Position numbers and translations under genes: made by a program | In this document: positions 1 to 10,512 of the stretch, piece by piece | How positions within the stretch are numbered: position 1 is the first letter of the stretch | Layout of the letters: the number at the start of each line of letters is the position of its first letter | Notes under the pieces: generated by a model | Databases searched by the model: none | The model's input: the letters and a program-made list of their open reading frames with translations, nothing else | Told to the model about the DNA's origin: nothing | Origin: Phytophthora quininea | Lineage: Eukaryota; Oomycota; Peronosporomycetes; Peronosporales; Peronosporaceae | DNA length: 64,000 bases | Assembly: GCA_011947345.1 (NCBI GenBank) | Contig: JAAVTG010000526.1 | Coordinates: 1-64,000, forward strand | Direction: 5' to 3'

Positions 1-74
1 GTGGTTGGTGTTTGAGGTGTGATCAGAGCGAGTCTGCGTTTGCGATGGAGCTTGCGTGTGGTGGAAGTCGTGCA

Positions 75-145
75 GCCCCTATAGCTCAGTGGTAGAGCAC
101 TCGCTTCGTAAGCGAAAGGTCGGTGGTTCGATCCCGCCTGGGGCT
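75..145 (+). tRNA. tRNA-Thr (CGU), array copy 1, acceptor stem one base short
   Basis: A cloverleaf can be drawn: 5' acceptor GCCCCTA, D stem GCTC/GAGC, anticodon loop TTCGTAA with anticodon CGU (reads ACG, Thr), and T arm GGTGG-TTCGATC-CCGCC. CCA follows in the DNA. The 3' acceptor strand here has four G where copies 2 and 3 have five, so one acceptor pair is lost. This is either a real lesion or a homopolymer error. Confidence 0.9.
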
Positions 146-1445
146 CCATTTTCCTCCTTTGCTGCCCCTACGCCTGCCTTTTGTTCGCCAGCCGACGCCC
201 TTTGCACACTAACACACAGCAGCTACCCACGTCGACTCTGGCTCACCGGTGCAGTGTTCACAAACTATCGTCGATACACAGACGCTGCCGAAACACGAAA
301 GCCGATGCGCTCGATTGGCCAACCCGTCTCTCTACTTCGTGGCTCGAACCGACATTGACGCCCTACGCACCACAACTGCGGGCGAAACGGACCCATGGGG
401 ACCTGGACGATGTCATGAGATGTACTTCAGATGACGTGCGGGTTCACTGACAAGTAGAGGCAAGGTGGTGAGGGGACACAAAGGAAGCGAACTAGATGCG
501 CTCAGTAGCTTATTACCGACCAGCTTCGATCCGTTCAGTTGCACTAGCGTATCGCCGTCCTTTGCAACGAGCCAGCAAACAGCCATTCCCGTTTCAGGTC
601 GAGATAGCATTTCGCATCGCTAGCACACTCACAACACTCACAAGACGCGCTTGGAACGAGAGAACACACACACAGTATGGTAAAGTGTTATCTATTGCAA
701 CATACGCGAGAACAATCAGGCCACTCCGCCATTACTCGCCTCAAGACACCAGCTCAGCAACAGCCATCGCCGGGTTCACCGCTGTAGTGTACGGAGGCTG
801 TTCCTGTCGCCTATCGTGGTGGCTAGATTCACGTCGGCCATAAGAGCGATGCGATGTTGCCTTTTTCCGGCGAGGAGGAACTGTGCTGCGTGCGCATCAC
901 GTGCGAGACACTGCCGATCCGATCTCAAAGTTGAATGCGAAAGGGTAAGTCACACAGAACCGGTGTACAGCAATTTGGACAGCAATTGGAAGAGGAGCGT
1001 CTGATCTTACTTGTCAAAGCACGCCGATGGTGGGGTCATCACCGTAGCGAATGCGCTGCTAGCATGAACGTGGTCCGGCAAGAAGCGCTTTCATTGCTTG
1101 GTGTCGTCTCATCATTGCTAAAACTCGGCAAAAACACCACGATGGATTGATCCTACTTCATTGTATGCAATCCCAGCATTTCACTAGGAAAGCTCTTGGT
1201 TGGCAAACTCGCTCGGCTTGTTCTATCTGCTTTCTAATACGTTGAAGCACGTCAAACAAACAGAAACCGGACGTGAGCAAAAATCTTAGTAAACACCATT
1301 TGTCCGGCTGGAAATCCAATTTATACCGTTTTGTCCTACAATGACTCTCTTTCAACCGGACAACGCAGCACCTGCCATGGCCGCCACTTCACCTCGGAGC
1401 TTCAACTGCGCAGGCGGTCGGATCTAGCTCTCCCTCTCCGGCGCG
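146..1445. other. Repeated spacer between tRNA-Thr and synthetase start (also 2791-4113 and 5459-6781)
   Basis: This spacer of about 1.3 kb occurs three times. I see no protein gene in it: the reading frames are short, differ between copies and resemble nothing I know. In the third copy it must contain the promoter and 5' UTR of the full synthetase gene, so the first two copies carry the same promoter in front of truncated reading frames. The left copy is about 25 nt shorter than the others through several losses of 1-5 nt. Confidence 0.6.
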
Positions 1446-1583
1446 ATGGGCTCCGCCAGCAGCACGGAGCGCCCCATGAGCGAGATCGACTTCGAGTCGT
1501 ACAAGGGTGTGCGCTACACCAACGCCGTGCCCAACACGGGCGACGCCACGCACGGCCCGACCTTCGAGGTGCCTAACAACATC
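1446..1583 (+). pseudogene. 5' fragment of long-chain acyl-CoA synthetase, array copy 1
   Basis: The start codon and first 46 codons match the intact gene at 6782 almost base for base. The similarity then stops abruptly and the frame runs on into unrelated G/T-rich sequence and tRNA-Ser, ending at 1736 after about 96 codons. No AMP-binding motif is present, so this cannot encode an enzyme. The copied upstream spacer may still drive transcription. It is a by-product of the tandem duplication. Confidence 0.9.
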
Positions 1584-1706
1584 CGTGGTTGTGTAGAGGT
1601 GTGGTGGGACGCCAGAGGGTGGTTTTGGCGGAGTTGTGGCCCAATTGTGTGTGTGGGTTTAGGTCTTGGTTGGGGTTTGGAGTGTGTTTTTGTGGATTGG
1701 TACGGT

Positions 1707-1787
1707 GACAGCTTGGCCGAGTGGTTAAGGCGTTAGCCTGCTAAGTTAATGGGGCAACCCGCGTGAGTTCGAATCTCACAGCTGTCG
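1707..1787 (+). tRNA. tRNA-Ser (GCU), array copy 1
   Basis: Class II tRNA of 81 nt. The acceptor GACAGCT pairs with AGCTGTC, with discriminator G. The anticodon loop CTGCTAA carries GCU (reads AGC/AGU, Ser), closed by TTAGC/GTTAA. The long variable arm around GGGGCAACCC and the T arm GTGAG-TTCGAAT-CTCAC are typical of tRNA-Ser. The identical copy in the next unit supports it. Confidence 0.95.
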
Positions 1788-1934
1788 ACTTTTTCCTCCT
1801 TTGTTCTCGTTGACGGACGGCAGCGCTTCACGACTGGACGAGTCCTGTTCCCACTGTCGTTGCTCGTCAGTGCCGACAGAGCATGTCCCATGGGGTGTGG
1901 TGCGGTGGTTCTGGATGTGAGGCCCAAGTAAAGC

Positions 1935-1942
1935 ATTTATAG
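1935..1942 (+). promoter_or_regulatory. Putative TATA element of U6 (also about 4602-4609)
   Basis: The string atttatag lies about 25-30 bp before the proposed U6 start in both complete units. This is the spacing expected of a Pol III type-3 promoter TATA box. I did not find a convincing plant-type upstream sequence element. Confidence 0.5.
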
Positions 1943-1965
1943 CCTCGCGCGAGGGCCGAGTAGCA

Positions 1966-1990
1966 GGAACCACTTCGGTGGTCATCCGTA

Positions 1991-2021
<31 letters not shown>

Positions 2022-2071
2022 GGCCCCTGCGCAAGGATGACACGCATAAATCGAGAAGTATCGCACTTTTT
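1966..2071 (+). ncRNA. U6: U6 spliceosomal snRNA, array copy 1
   Basis: It contains the invariant U6 core, including the ACAGAG box (in gatacagagaag), the catalytic AGC segment (gattagcatgg) and the cccctgcgcaaggatgacac region. A 5' stem-loop around ccacttcggtgg precedes the core. Transcription should stop at the five T at 2067-2071. The length of 106 nt matches eukaryotic U6. The 5' end is set by analogy with other U6 RNAs and could move by one or two bases. Confidence 0.96.
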
Positions 2072-2283
2072 GTGGCGCCAGTCGTTGACTGCTGAGGAAC
2101 CGCAGCGAGGCACTGCGCAAGCGCGCTGACCAGCAGTATGGTGATGCCACGGACTCCGACGGTAAGGTGAAGTCACGTTGGAGAATCAATGTCGACGCGA
2201 GCTCAAGAAAACACGAGTGTATGGAGCACGGAGAAGCAAACGAGCAAAACGTTTTCGGCGAGGACGATAAGCATAACAAATGG

Positions 2284-2355
2284 TGAGGGAAGAGGGGATC
2301 GAACCCCCGACCGCTGGGACTGGAATCCAGCGCTCTACCACTGAGCTATTCCCCC
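2284..2355 (-). tRNA. tRNA-Trp (CCA), array copy 1
   Basis: On the minus strand: acceptor GGGGGAA/TTCCCTC with discriminator A, D stem GCTC/GAGC, anticodon loop TTCCAGT with anticodon CCA (reads UGG, Trp), and T arm GGGGG-TTCGATC-CCCTC. There is an A-C mismatch at the base of the anticodon loop. It converges on the U6 gene, whose terminator lies about 210 bp away. Confidence 0.93.
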
Positions 2356-2718
2356 GACACCAAATCAACCCTTCCCCACCAACTCACACGCCTCGAACAA
2401 CCGTCCCTTTCACGCGCTTAGACGCCTCGCCGACGCCTGCCTCCCACGTCTACGAGACTTTACCCGACACCCTGCACCATGGTGGCGCCATTTGGGTCTT
2501 CATCGAGACCGTGGCGTCTCGCTGCGAGCGCGTCGGTCTGACTAAGGAAGCAAGGTCTAGGATGCCTGAAAGGGTCGGTGGAGAGACACACCTCGGCGGC
2601 AGCGTGGGCAACGGCACGTGTTGTCAGTGGTCTTTGTGGTGGCGTGGTTGGTGTTTGAGGTGTGATCCAGAGCGAGTCTGCGTTTGCGATGGAGCTTGCG
2701 TGTGGTGGAAGTCGTGCA

Positions 2719-2790
2719 GCCCCTATAGCTCAGTGGTAGAGCACTCGCTTCGTAAGCGAAAGGTCGGTGGTTCGATCCCGCCTGGGGGCT
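2719..2790 (+). tRNA. tRNA-Thr (CGU), array copy 2
   Basis: Same structure as the copy at 75, but with the full five-G 3' acceptor strand, giving an unbroken 7-bp stem GCCCCTA/TGGGGGC with one G-U pair. Discriminator T, and CCA follows in the DNA. Confidence 0.95.
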
Positions 2791-4113
2791 CCATTTTCCT
2801 TCTTTTGCTGCCCCCACGCCTGCCTTTTTGTTTGCCAGCCGACGCCCTTTGCCGCACACTAACACACAGCAGCTACCCACGTCGACTCTGGCTCACTGGT
2901 GCAGTGTTCACAAACTATCGTCGATACACACAGACGCTGCCGAAACACGAAAGCCGATGCGCTCGATTGGCCAACCCGTCTCTCTACTTCGTGGCTCGAA
3001 CCGACATTGACGCCCTACGCACCACAACTACGGGCGAAACGGACCCATGGGGACCTGGACGATGTGTCATGAGATGTACTTCAGATGACGTGCGGGTTCA
3101 CTGACAAGTAGAGGCAAGGTGGTGAGGGGACACAAAGGAAGCGAACTAGATGCGCTCAGTAGCTTATTACCGACCAGCTTCGATCCGTTCGGTTGCACTA
3201 GCGTATCGCCGTCCTTTGCAACGAGCCAGCAAACAGCCATTTCCCGTTTCAGGTCGAGATAGCATTTCGCATCGCTAGCACACTCACAACACACTCACAA
3301 GACGCGCTTGGAACGAGAGAACACACACAGTATGGTAAAGTGTTATCTATTGCAACATACGCGAGAACAAGCAGGCCACTCCGCCATTACTCGCCTCAAG
3401 ACACCAGCTCAGCAACAGCCATCGCCGGGTTCACCGCTGTAGTGTACGGAGGCTGTTCCTGTCGCCTATCGTGGTGGCTAGATCCACGTCGGCCATAAGA
3501 GCGATGCGATGTTGCCTTTTTCCGGCGAGGAGGAACTGTGCTGCGTGCGCATCACGTGCGAGACACTGCCGATCCGATCTCAAAGTTGAATGCGAAAGGG
3601 TAAGTCACACAGAACCGGTGTACAGCAATTTGGACAGCAATTGGAAGAGGAGCGTCTGATCTTACTTGTCAAAGCACGCCGATGGTGGGGTCATCACCGT
3701 AGCGAATGCGCTGCTAGCATGAACGTGGTCCGGCAAGAAGCGCTTTCATTGCTTGGTGTCGTCTCATCATTGCTAGGAAACTCGGCAAAAACACCACGAT
3801 GGATTGATCCTACTTCATTGTATGCAATATGATCCCAGCATTTCACTAGGAAAGCTCTTGGTTGGCAAACTCGCTCGGCTTGTTCTATCTGCTTTCTAAT
3901 ACGTTGAAGCTGCCACGTCAAACAAACAGAAACCGGACGTGAGCAAAAATCTTAGTAAACACCATTTGTCCGGCTGGAAATGTCCAATTTATACCGTTTT
4001 GTCCTACAATGACTCTCTTTCAACCGGACAACGCAGCACCTGCCATGGCCGCCACTTCACCTCGGAGCTTCAACTGCGCAGGCGGTCGGATCTAGCTCTC
4101 CCTCTCCGGCGCG

Positions 4114-4251
4114 ATGGGCTCCGCCAGCAGCACGGAGCGCCCCATGAGCGAGATCGACTTCGAGTCGTACAAGGGTGTGCGCTACACCAACGCCGTGCCC
4201 AACACGGGCGACGCCACGCACGGCCCGACCTTCGAGGTGCCTAACAACATC
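4114..4251 (+). pseudogene. 5' fragment of long-chain acyl-CoA synthetase, array copy 2
   Basis: A second truncated copy, identical in structure to 1446-1583: 46 synthetase codons, then the duplication junction and about 50 foreign codons ending at 4404 inside tRNA-Ser. It has no catalytic motif. Confidence 0.9.
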
Positions 4252-4374
4252 CGTGGTTGTGTAGAGGTGTGGTGGGACGCCAGAGGGTGGTTTTGGCGGA
4301 GTTGTGGCCCAATTGTGTGTGTGGGTTTAGGTCTTGGTTGGGGTTTGGAGTGTGTTTTTGTGGATTGGTACGGT

Positions 4375-4455
4375 GACAGCTTGGCCGAGTGGTTAAGGCG
4401 TTAGCCTGCTAAGTTAATGGGGCAACCCGCGTGAGTTCGAATCTCACAGCTGTCG
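4375..4455 (+). tRNA. tRNA-Ser (GCU), array copy 2
   Basis: Identical to the gene at 1707-1787, 2668 bp further on, with all stems and the long variable arm intact. Confidence 0.95.
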
Positions 4456-4632
4456 ACTTTTCCTCCTTTGTTCTCGTTGACGGACGGCAGCGCTTCACGA
4501 CTGGACGAGTCCTGTTCCCACTGTCGTTGCTCGTCAGTGCCGACAGAGCATGTCCCATGGGGTGTGGTGCGGTGGTTCTGGATGTGAGGCCCAAGTAAAG
4601 CATTTATAGCCTCGCGCGAGGGCCGAGTAGCA

Positions 4633-4657
4633 GGAACCACTTCGGTGGTCATCCGTA

Positions 4658-4688
<31 letters not shown>

Positions 4689-4738
4689 GGCCCCTGCGCA
4701 AGGATGACACGCATAAATCGAGAAGTATCGCACTTTTT
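4633..4738 (+). ncRNA. U6: U6 spliceosomal snRNA, array copy 2
   Basis: Identical to 1966-2071, including the upstream TATA-like element and the T5 terminator (4734-4738). Confidence 0.96.
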
Positions 4739-4950
4739 GTGGCGCCAGTCGTTGACTGCTGAGGAACCGCAGCGAGGCACTGCGCAAGCGCGCTGACCAG
4801 CAGTATGGTGATGCCACGGACTCCGACGGTAAGGTGAAGTCACGTTGGAGAATCAATGTCGACGCGAGCTCAAGAAAACACGAGTGTATGGAGCACGGAG
4901 AAGCAAACGAGCAAAACGTTTTCGGCGAGGACGATAAGCATAACAAATGG

Positions 4951-5020
4951 TGAGGGAAGAGGGGATCGAACCCCGACCGCTGGGACTGGAATCCAGCGCT
5001 CTACCACTGAGCTATTCCCC
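4951..5020 (-). tRNA. tRNA-Trp (CCA), array copy 2, two bases shorter
   Basis: Same anticodon arm as 2284-2355, but one G is missing from the 5' acceptor strand and one from the T stem (cccc instead of ccccc at both places on the plus strand). Both stems lose their clean pairing. It is either a decaying copy or a homopolymer miscount. Confidence 0.85.
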
Positions 5021-5386
5021 GACACCAAATCAACCCTTCCCCACCAACTCACACGCCTCGAACAACCGTCCCTTTCACGCTTAGACGCCTCGCCGACGCC
5101 TGCCTCCCACGTCTACGAGACTTTACCCGACACCCTGCACCATGGTGGCGCCATTTGGGTCTTCATCGAGACCGTGGCGTCTCGCTGCGAGCGCGTCGGT
5201 CTGACTAAGGAAGCAAGGTCTAGGATGCCTGAAAGGGTCGGTGGAGAGAGACACACCTCGGCGGCAGCGCGTGGGGCAACGGCACGTGTTGTCAGTGGTC
5301 TTTGTGGTGGCGTGGTTGGTGTTTGAGGTGTGATCCAGAGCGAGTCTGCGTTTGCGATGGAGCTTGCGTGTGGTGGAAGTCGTGCA

Positions 5387-5458
5387 GCCCCTATAGCTCA
5401 GTGGTAGAGCACTCGCTTCGTAAGCGAAAGGTCGGTGGTTCGATCCCGCCTGGGGGCT
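5387..5458 (+). tRNA. tRNA-Thr (CGU), array copy 3
   Basis: Intact 72-nt copy identical to 2719-2790. It lies 1.3 kb before the full-length synthetase gene. Confidence 0.95.
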
Positions 5459-6781
5459 CCATTTTCCTTCTTTTGCTGCCCCCACGCCTGCCTTTTTGTT
5501 TGCCAGCCGACGCCCTTTGCCGCACACTAACACACAGCAGCTACCCACGTCGACTCTGGCTCACTGGTGCAGTGTTCACAAACTATCGTCGATACACACA
5601 GACGCTGCCGAAACACGAAAGCCGATGCGCTCGATTGGCCAACCCGTCTCTACTTCGTGGCTCGAACCGACATTGACGCCCTACGCACCACAACTACGGG
5701 CGAAACGGACCCATGGGGACCTGGACGATGTGTCATGAGATGTACTTCAGATGACGTGCGGGTTCACTGACAAGTAGAGGCAAGGTGGTGAGGGGACACA
5801 AAGGAAGCGAACTAGATGCGCTCAGTAGCTTATTACCGACCAGCTTCGATCCGTTCGGTTGCACTAGCGTATCGCCGTCCTTTGCAACGAGCCAGCAAAC
5901 AGCCATTTCCCGTTTCAGGTCGAGATAGCATTTCGCATCGCTAGCACACTCACAACACACTCACAAGACGCGCTTGGAACGAGAGAACACACACACAGTA
6001 TGGTAAAGTGTTATCTATTGCAACATACGCGAGAACAAGCAGGCCACTCCGCCATTACTCGCCTCAAGACACCAGCTCAGCAACAGCCATCACCGGGTTC
6101 ACCGCTGTAGTGTACGGAGGCTGTTCCTGTCGCCTATCGTGGTGGCTAGATCCACGTCGGCCATAAGAGCGATGCGATGTTGCCTTTTTCCGGCGAGGAG
6201 GAACTGTGCTGCGTGCGCATCACGTGCGAGACACTGCCGATCCGATCTCAAAGTTGAATGCGAAAGGGTAAGTCACACAGAACCGGTGTACAGCAATTTG
6301 GACAGCAATTGGAAGAGGAGCGTCTGATCTTACTTGTCAAAGCACGCCGATGGTGGGGTCATCACCGTAGCGAATGCGCTGCTAGCATGAACGTGGTCCG
6401 GCAAGAAGCGCTTTCATTGCTTGGTGTCGTCTCATCATTGCTAGGAAACTCGGCAAAAACACCACGATGGATTGATCCTACTTCATTGTATGCAATATGA
6501 TCCCAGCATTTCACTAGGAAAGCTCTTGGTTGGCAAACTCGCTCGGCTTGTTCTATCTGCTTTCTAATACGTTGAAGCTGCCACGTCAAACAAACAGAAA
6601 CCGGACGTGAGCAAAAATCTTAGTAAACACCATTTGTCCGGCTGGAAATGTCCAATTTATACCGTTTTGTCCTACAATGACTCTCTTTCAACCGGACAAC
6701 GCAGCACCTGCCATGGCCGCCACTTCACCTCGGAGCTTCAACTGCGCAGGCGGTCGGATCTAGCTCTCCCTCTCCAGCGCG

Positions 6782-8780
6782 ATGGGCTCCGCCAGCAGCA
6801 CGGAGCGCCCCATGAGCGAGATCGACTTCGAGTCGTACAAGGGTGTGCGCTACACCAACGCCGTGCCCAACACGGGCGACGCCACGCACGGCCCGACCTT
6901 CGAGGTGCCTAATAACATCTCGATCGACGAGGCGCAGCAGACGCTGTACCACAACTTCCTGCGCGGCTGGAGCAAGGAGAACGGCCAGCGGCCCTGTTAC
7001 GGGCGGCGCGTGGTGGACCCAACCACGGGCCGCGTAGGCCCGTTCCAGTGGATGACGTACGCCGAGGTCAAGAGCCGCGTGGACGATCTGGCCGCCGGCC
7101 TGACCCGCGCCTGCGGCCTCAAGCGCCAGGAGCTCGTGGGTATCTTCAGCAAGAACCAGATCGAGTGGTGTCTGGTGGCTCACGCCTGTGACCGCATGGC
7201 CTACGCGCTCGTGCCGCTGTATGACACGCTGGGACCCGATGCCGTGCCCTACATCGCCAACCACACGGAGCTGCGCGTGCTCTTCTGCGGCATGGACCAG
7301 TTCCACGTCGTCATGGACTGCAGAGAGAACTGCCCCAAGCTGCAGACGGTGGTGCAGTTTGAGCCCGTGACGGAGGAGCAGCGGCACGTGGCGGCGGCCA
7401 AGAACATTGAGCTCAAGAGCCTGAGCGATCTGGAGCTCATGGGACGTGCTGAGCCCATGCCGGCGGATCCGCCGCTGCCGACGGACATTTCGACACTGTG
7501 CTACACGTCGGGCACGACGGGAGACCCCAAGGGTGTGATCTTGCTGCACCGTAATTTTACGATCATCAGCACGCTGGCTGGAGAGCGGCTGAGTGTGGAC
7601 CCGACGGACGTGCATTTGAGCTATCTGCCACTGCCGCACGTGTTTGAGAGGGCGGTGATCGGGTCGATGCTGCAGAATGGAGCTGCTTCTGGGTTCTACC
7701 AAGGAGACGTCTTGTTCCTGATGGAAGATCTGGCGGAGTTGTCTCCGACGCTGTTCGTATCGGTCCCGAGACTGTTCAACCGGGTGTACGATAAGATCAC
7801 ACAAGGGGTGGCCGCTGCTGGCGGGCTCAAGAAGCTCATGTTTGACCAGGCGTATGCCAGCAAACGCGCGGGTCTGAGCGCCGGGTACAAGACCCACGCC
7901 CTGTGGGACGCGCTCATCTTCGCCAAGATCCGGCAGGTGCTGGGAGGGCGAGTGCGATTGATCTTGTCCGGGTCGGCTCCGCTAAGCGCTGATGTCAAGG
8001 AGTTTATGAAGATCGTGTTCTGCTGCGATGTGGTGGAGGGCTACGGACTTAGCGAGACTGCGGCTGGGCTTTGTCTTGCTGGGGGCGACATGCCCTTGGG
8101 TGCGCACGTGGGTCCTCCGCTTGTGCGGATGCAGGTGTGTCTCGAGGACGTGCCCGAGATGGGTTACACCAGCAAGGACAAGCCGCGACCGCGTGGCGAG
8201 ATCCTCACCAAGGGCCCCGTCGTGTTTGCCGGCTACTACAAGGAGCCCGAGAAGACTGCCGAGGTGTTCGATGCCAACGGTTGGTTCCACACGGGCGACA
8301 TCGGCTGCTGGAACGCCGACGGCACGCTGAGTATCATCGACCGCAAGAAGAACATCTTTAAGCTTTCGCAGGAGAGTATGTGGCGGCGGAAAGATCGAGG
8401 GCGTGTACTTGAAAAGCAAGTACGTGGCGCAAGTGTTCGTGTACGGGGACTCGCTACAGAGCTGCCTCGTTGCCGTCGTGGTGCCGGACCCGGAGATGGC
8501 TGAAGCCTGGGGCCACGACAAGGGACTGACAGGCGAGCACGCGACGGTGCCGCAGCTTGTGCACAATGCCGCGTTCCAGAAGGAGGTGCTGGAGGACATG
8601 CAGAGCACTGGTAAGGAGGCTCAGCTGCGTGGCTTCGAGTTCGTCAAGAAGGTCCACTTCCACCCGGACGCCTTCTCGATGGACGACGGCCTGATCACCC
8701 CCACGTTCAAGCTCAAGCGGCTGCAGCTCAAGGCGCGCTTCGAGAACGAGATCAAGCACATGTACGAGGAGCTCCAGTAG
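6782..8780 (+). CDS. Long-chain acyl-CoA synthetase (AMP-forming)
   Basis: It activates long-chain fatty acids to acyl-CoA with ATP, feeding lipid synthesis and beta-oxidation. The P-loop-like signature YTSGTTGDPKG lies at residues 241-251. GYGLSET follows near 420, and the adenylate-binding TGD with the FACS block (HTGDIG, then DRKKNIFKLS) comes near 500-525. No intron is needed. The start follows the repeated spacer, and the first 46 codons are duplicated twice upstream. The frame shifts twice close together: one G appears lost at 8371-8372 and one A at 8390-8392. Restoring both leads into a C-terminal frame ending at 8780 that contains the expected family tail, for about 667 residues. If the losses are real, the enzyme loses its last 130 or so residues. 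A long antisense frame here is a codon-bias shadow. Confidence 0.93.
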
Positions 8781-8902
8781 GAAGAATTGAGGTTGAAGCA
8801 GTTGAAGCGATCGATAAACCATGTCACATGTTTTTGGGTTGCAGTAGGCTAACATTTGGGTCATTATTACCCAAATTGACTGACTAGTGTTGGCTCGACA
8901 AC

Positions 8903-10431
8903 ATGCCAGCGTCTCCGGCGCTCTCGACGCCGCTAGAGCGACCTGTGGTCGGCACCAGGAGCCCCAGCACCGACTACCACCGCATTGAGCTATGCACAAC
9001 CGATGACCCGACGGAGATGAGTGGTGCGTCATCCACCGCCTCGCCCGGCGTCAGCTCGCTCAAGCGCTTTGCCTGCCAGTTCGACCCTGTCTCCAACAAG
9101 GGCCGCGTGTTGGTGCTGCTGTTCGACCGCGACGGCGAGTCGGCCTTCAAGGAGGTGAGTCGCCTGGATGTGCTGCGGATGACGCAGGAGGCTGCCAAGG
9201 AGGAGGAGCAGTCGAAGGAGGCCGCAGACGCCGCCCCCACACCGCTGCGCCGACTGGGCAGTTTGGGCAACGCCCGTCGACGAGGCAGCATGGCGCAGAT
9301 GCGAGGAGAAGGCGGCGAAGGCGCAAACTTTGCCACTGTTTGCGATGTCCAGGTAGGAGTCGAGCTCTGCTTTGAAGAGAGTTTTGTATCTGATGGAGAC
9401 TTGTGTTGCTAGCGAGTGCACGCTCGAGACATCCGGCGGATGGAGAATGCGTTTTCAGTATCGAATGAGCCGTCCATCGTCATCCGGAAGCAGGCGATTC
9501 TGATCAGTGCTGGTATGTGGTTTGCTGGATGGAAGTTCAAGACTGGCTAGCTGCTGACGTTGAGTGTTGCGCTGTGCAGATCCCTTACGAGCGATTGTGA
9601 TGAGGGATGTGTGCCTAGTGTACGTGCCCGATGGAGCAGACAGCTTGCTGTCTATTTTGAAGGAGCAATTTCTTGTGACAGCTCGCGAGAATGCGGACGC
9701 TCCCTACGAATTCAGGTATGATCACGCTTGGGAATAACATCGTAATTAGGTGCGGAATTGATTGAATTTTTTTAATATTTTTCGACAGAGCTCTTGAAGC
9801 GCTTCTAGCTACACTTGCGCGGTACTTCCAGGCAGATTATGAGAAGCTTTCTCCCGTTGTCATCAGCGCTTTAGACAGGCTTGTCCAAGGAAACTTGCAC
9901 TCGCGGGAGCTGGAGACACTACGCGAGTTCAAAAACACAATGAACGAATTCGAATCCCAGGTCGACGGTGTCCGACGCGTGCTGATGGAGCTGCTGGACA
10001 ATGAAGAAGACCTGCGGCTGTTGTACCTCACCAAACTTCACGAAGAGCCTTCACTTCTGAACGATCTCTTCAGCTTTGATTCTGAGGAGGCCGAAGTGCT
10101 GATTGAGAACTACCTCCAAGACATTTTCTCGACGCGAACGCAAGTGGATCTGATGCAGCATCGAATCACGAATACGGAAAGCCTCGTCATGCTGAAGCTC
10201 GACTCGATGCGAAACTACTTGCTCCGAGTAGACCTCGTGTTTTCGCTTGTGATGATCAGTCTGTCTGTTGGTACTCTGCTTGCTGGAGTGTTCGGCATGA
10301 ATTTGGCGTCCGGAGTCGAGTCAGCTTGGGGATGGTTCTGGGGTGTGGCGATCACTTGTGTGGTGTCGTTCATTGTCATCATACTAACTGGAATCCTCTT
10401 CTTCAAACAGAAAGGGGTGCTACAGCTTTAA
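8903..10431 (+). CDS. MRS2/CorA-type magnesium transporter, paralogue 1
   Basis: Membrane Mg2+ channel of the CorA/MRS2 superfamily. Four exons with consistent phases: 8903-9352, 9413-9512, 9580-9715 and 9789-10431, giving 442 residues. A divergent Ser-rich N terminus precedes the soluble domain, which holds a long helix rich in E, L and N. The two C-terminal TM segments follow, with the diagnostic GMN after TM1 (VFGMNL). The last exon is exactly 643 nt, as in both paralogues at 37-40.5 kb, so the three share an ancestor. Whether it works in mitochondria or another membrane cannot be told; no clear targeting sequence is visible. Confidence 0.93.
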
Positions 10432-10512
10432 CTAGAACAACAATTCGCATTGAATCTAGAGCAAACTCATCACCATTTAGAGTATCGTGCATTTGCTGCG
10501 TTGTGAACCCGT

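Larger units (their letters stand above)
1..6919. repeat. Tandem array of 2668-bp units carrying Pol III genes and a synthetase 5' fragment
   Basis: Two complete units (1584-4251 and 4252-6919, both 2668 bp) and a partial left unit (1-1583) are nearly identical. In unit order each holds tRNA-Ser(GCU), U6 snRNA, tRNA-Trp(CCA, opposite strand), tRNA-Thr(CGU), a spacer of about 1.3 kb and the first 46 codons of an acyl-CoA synthetase. The unit boundary is visible because copies one and two leave the synthetase frame right after the isoleucine codon at 1581-1583 and 4249-4251, while the third copy continues into the full gene at 6920. The simplest origin is tandem duplication with one breakpoint inside the synthetase coding region. 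Copies differ mostly by small indels plus a few substitutions (for example cctaac versus cctaat near the junction). The array continues left of the window. Confidence 0.93.

Noticed and set aside
1..6919. Array considered as a retrotransposon or LTR element
   Set aside because: No reverse transcriptase, integrase or LTR is present. Unit boundaries fall inside a host gene, which fits segmental tandem duplication.
1..6919. 5S rRNA or spliced-leader gene within the repeat
   Set aside because: I looked for conserved 5S and spliced-leader features next to the U6 and tRNA genes and saw none.
6725..7897. Open frame of 390 codons antisense to the acyl-CoA synthetase
   Set aside because: It mirrors a GC3-rich coding exon on the other strand, has no recognisable domain and no splice or start context. 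It is a codon-bias shadow.
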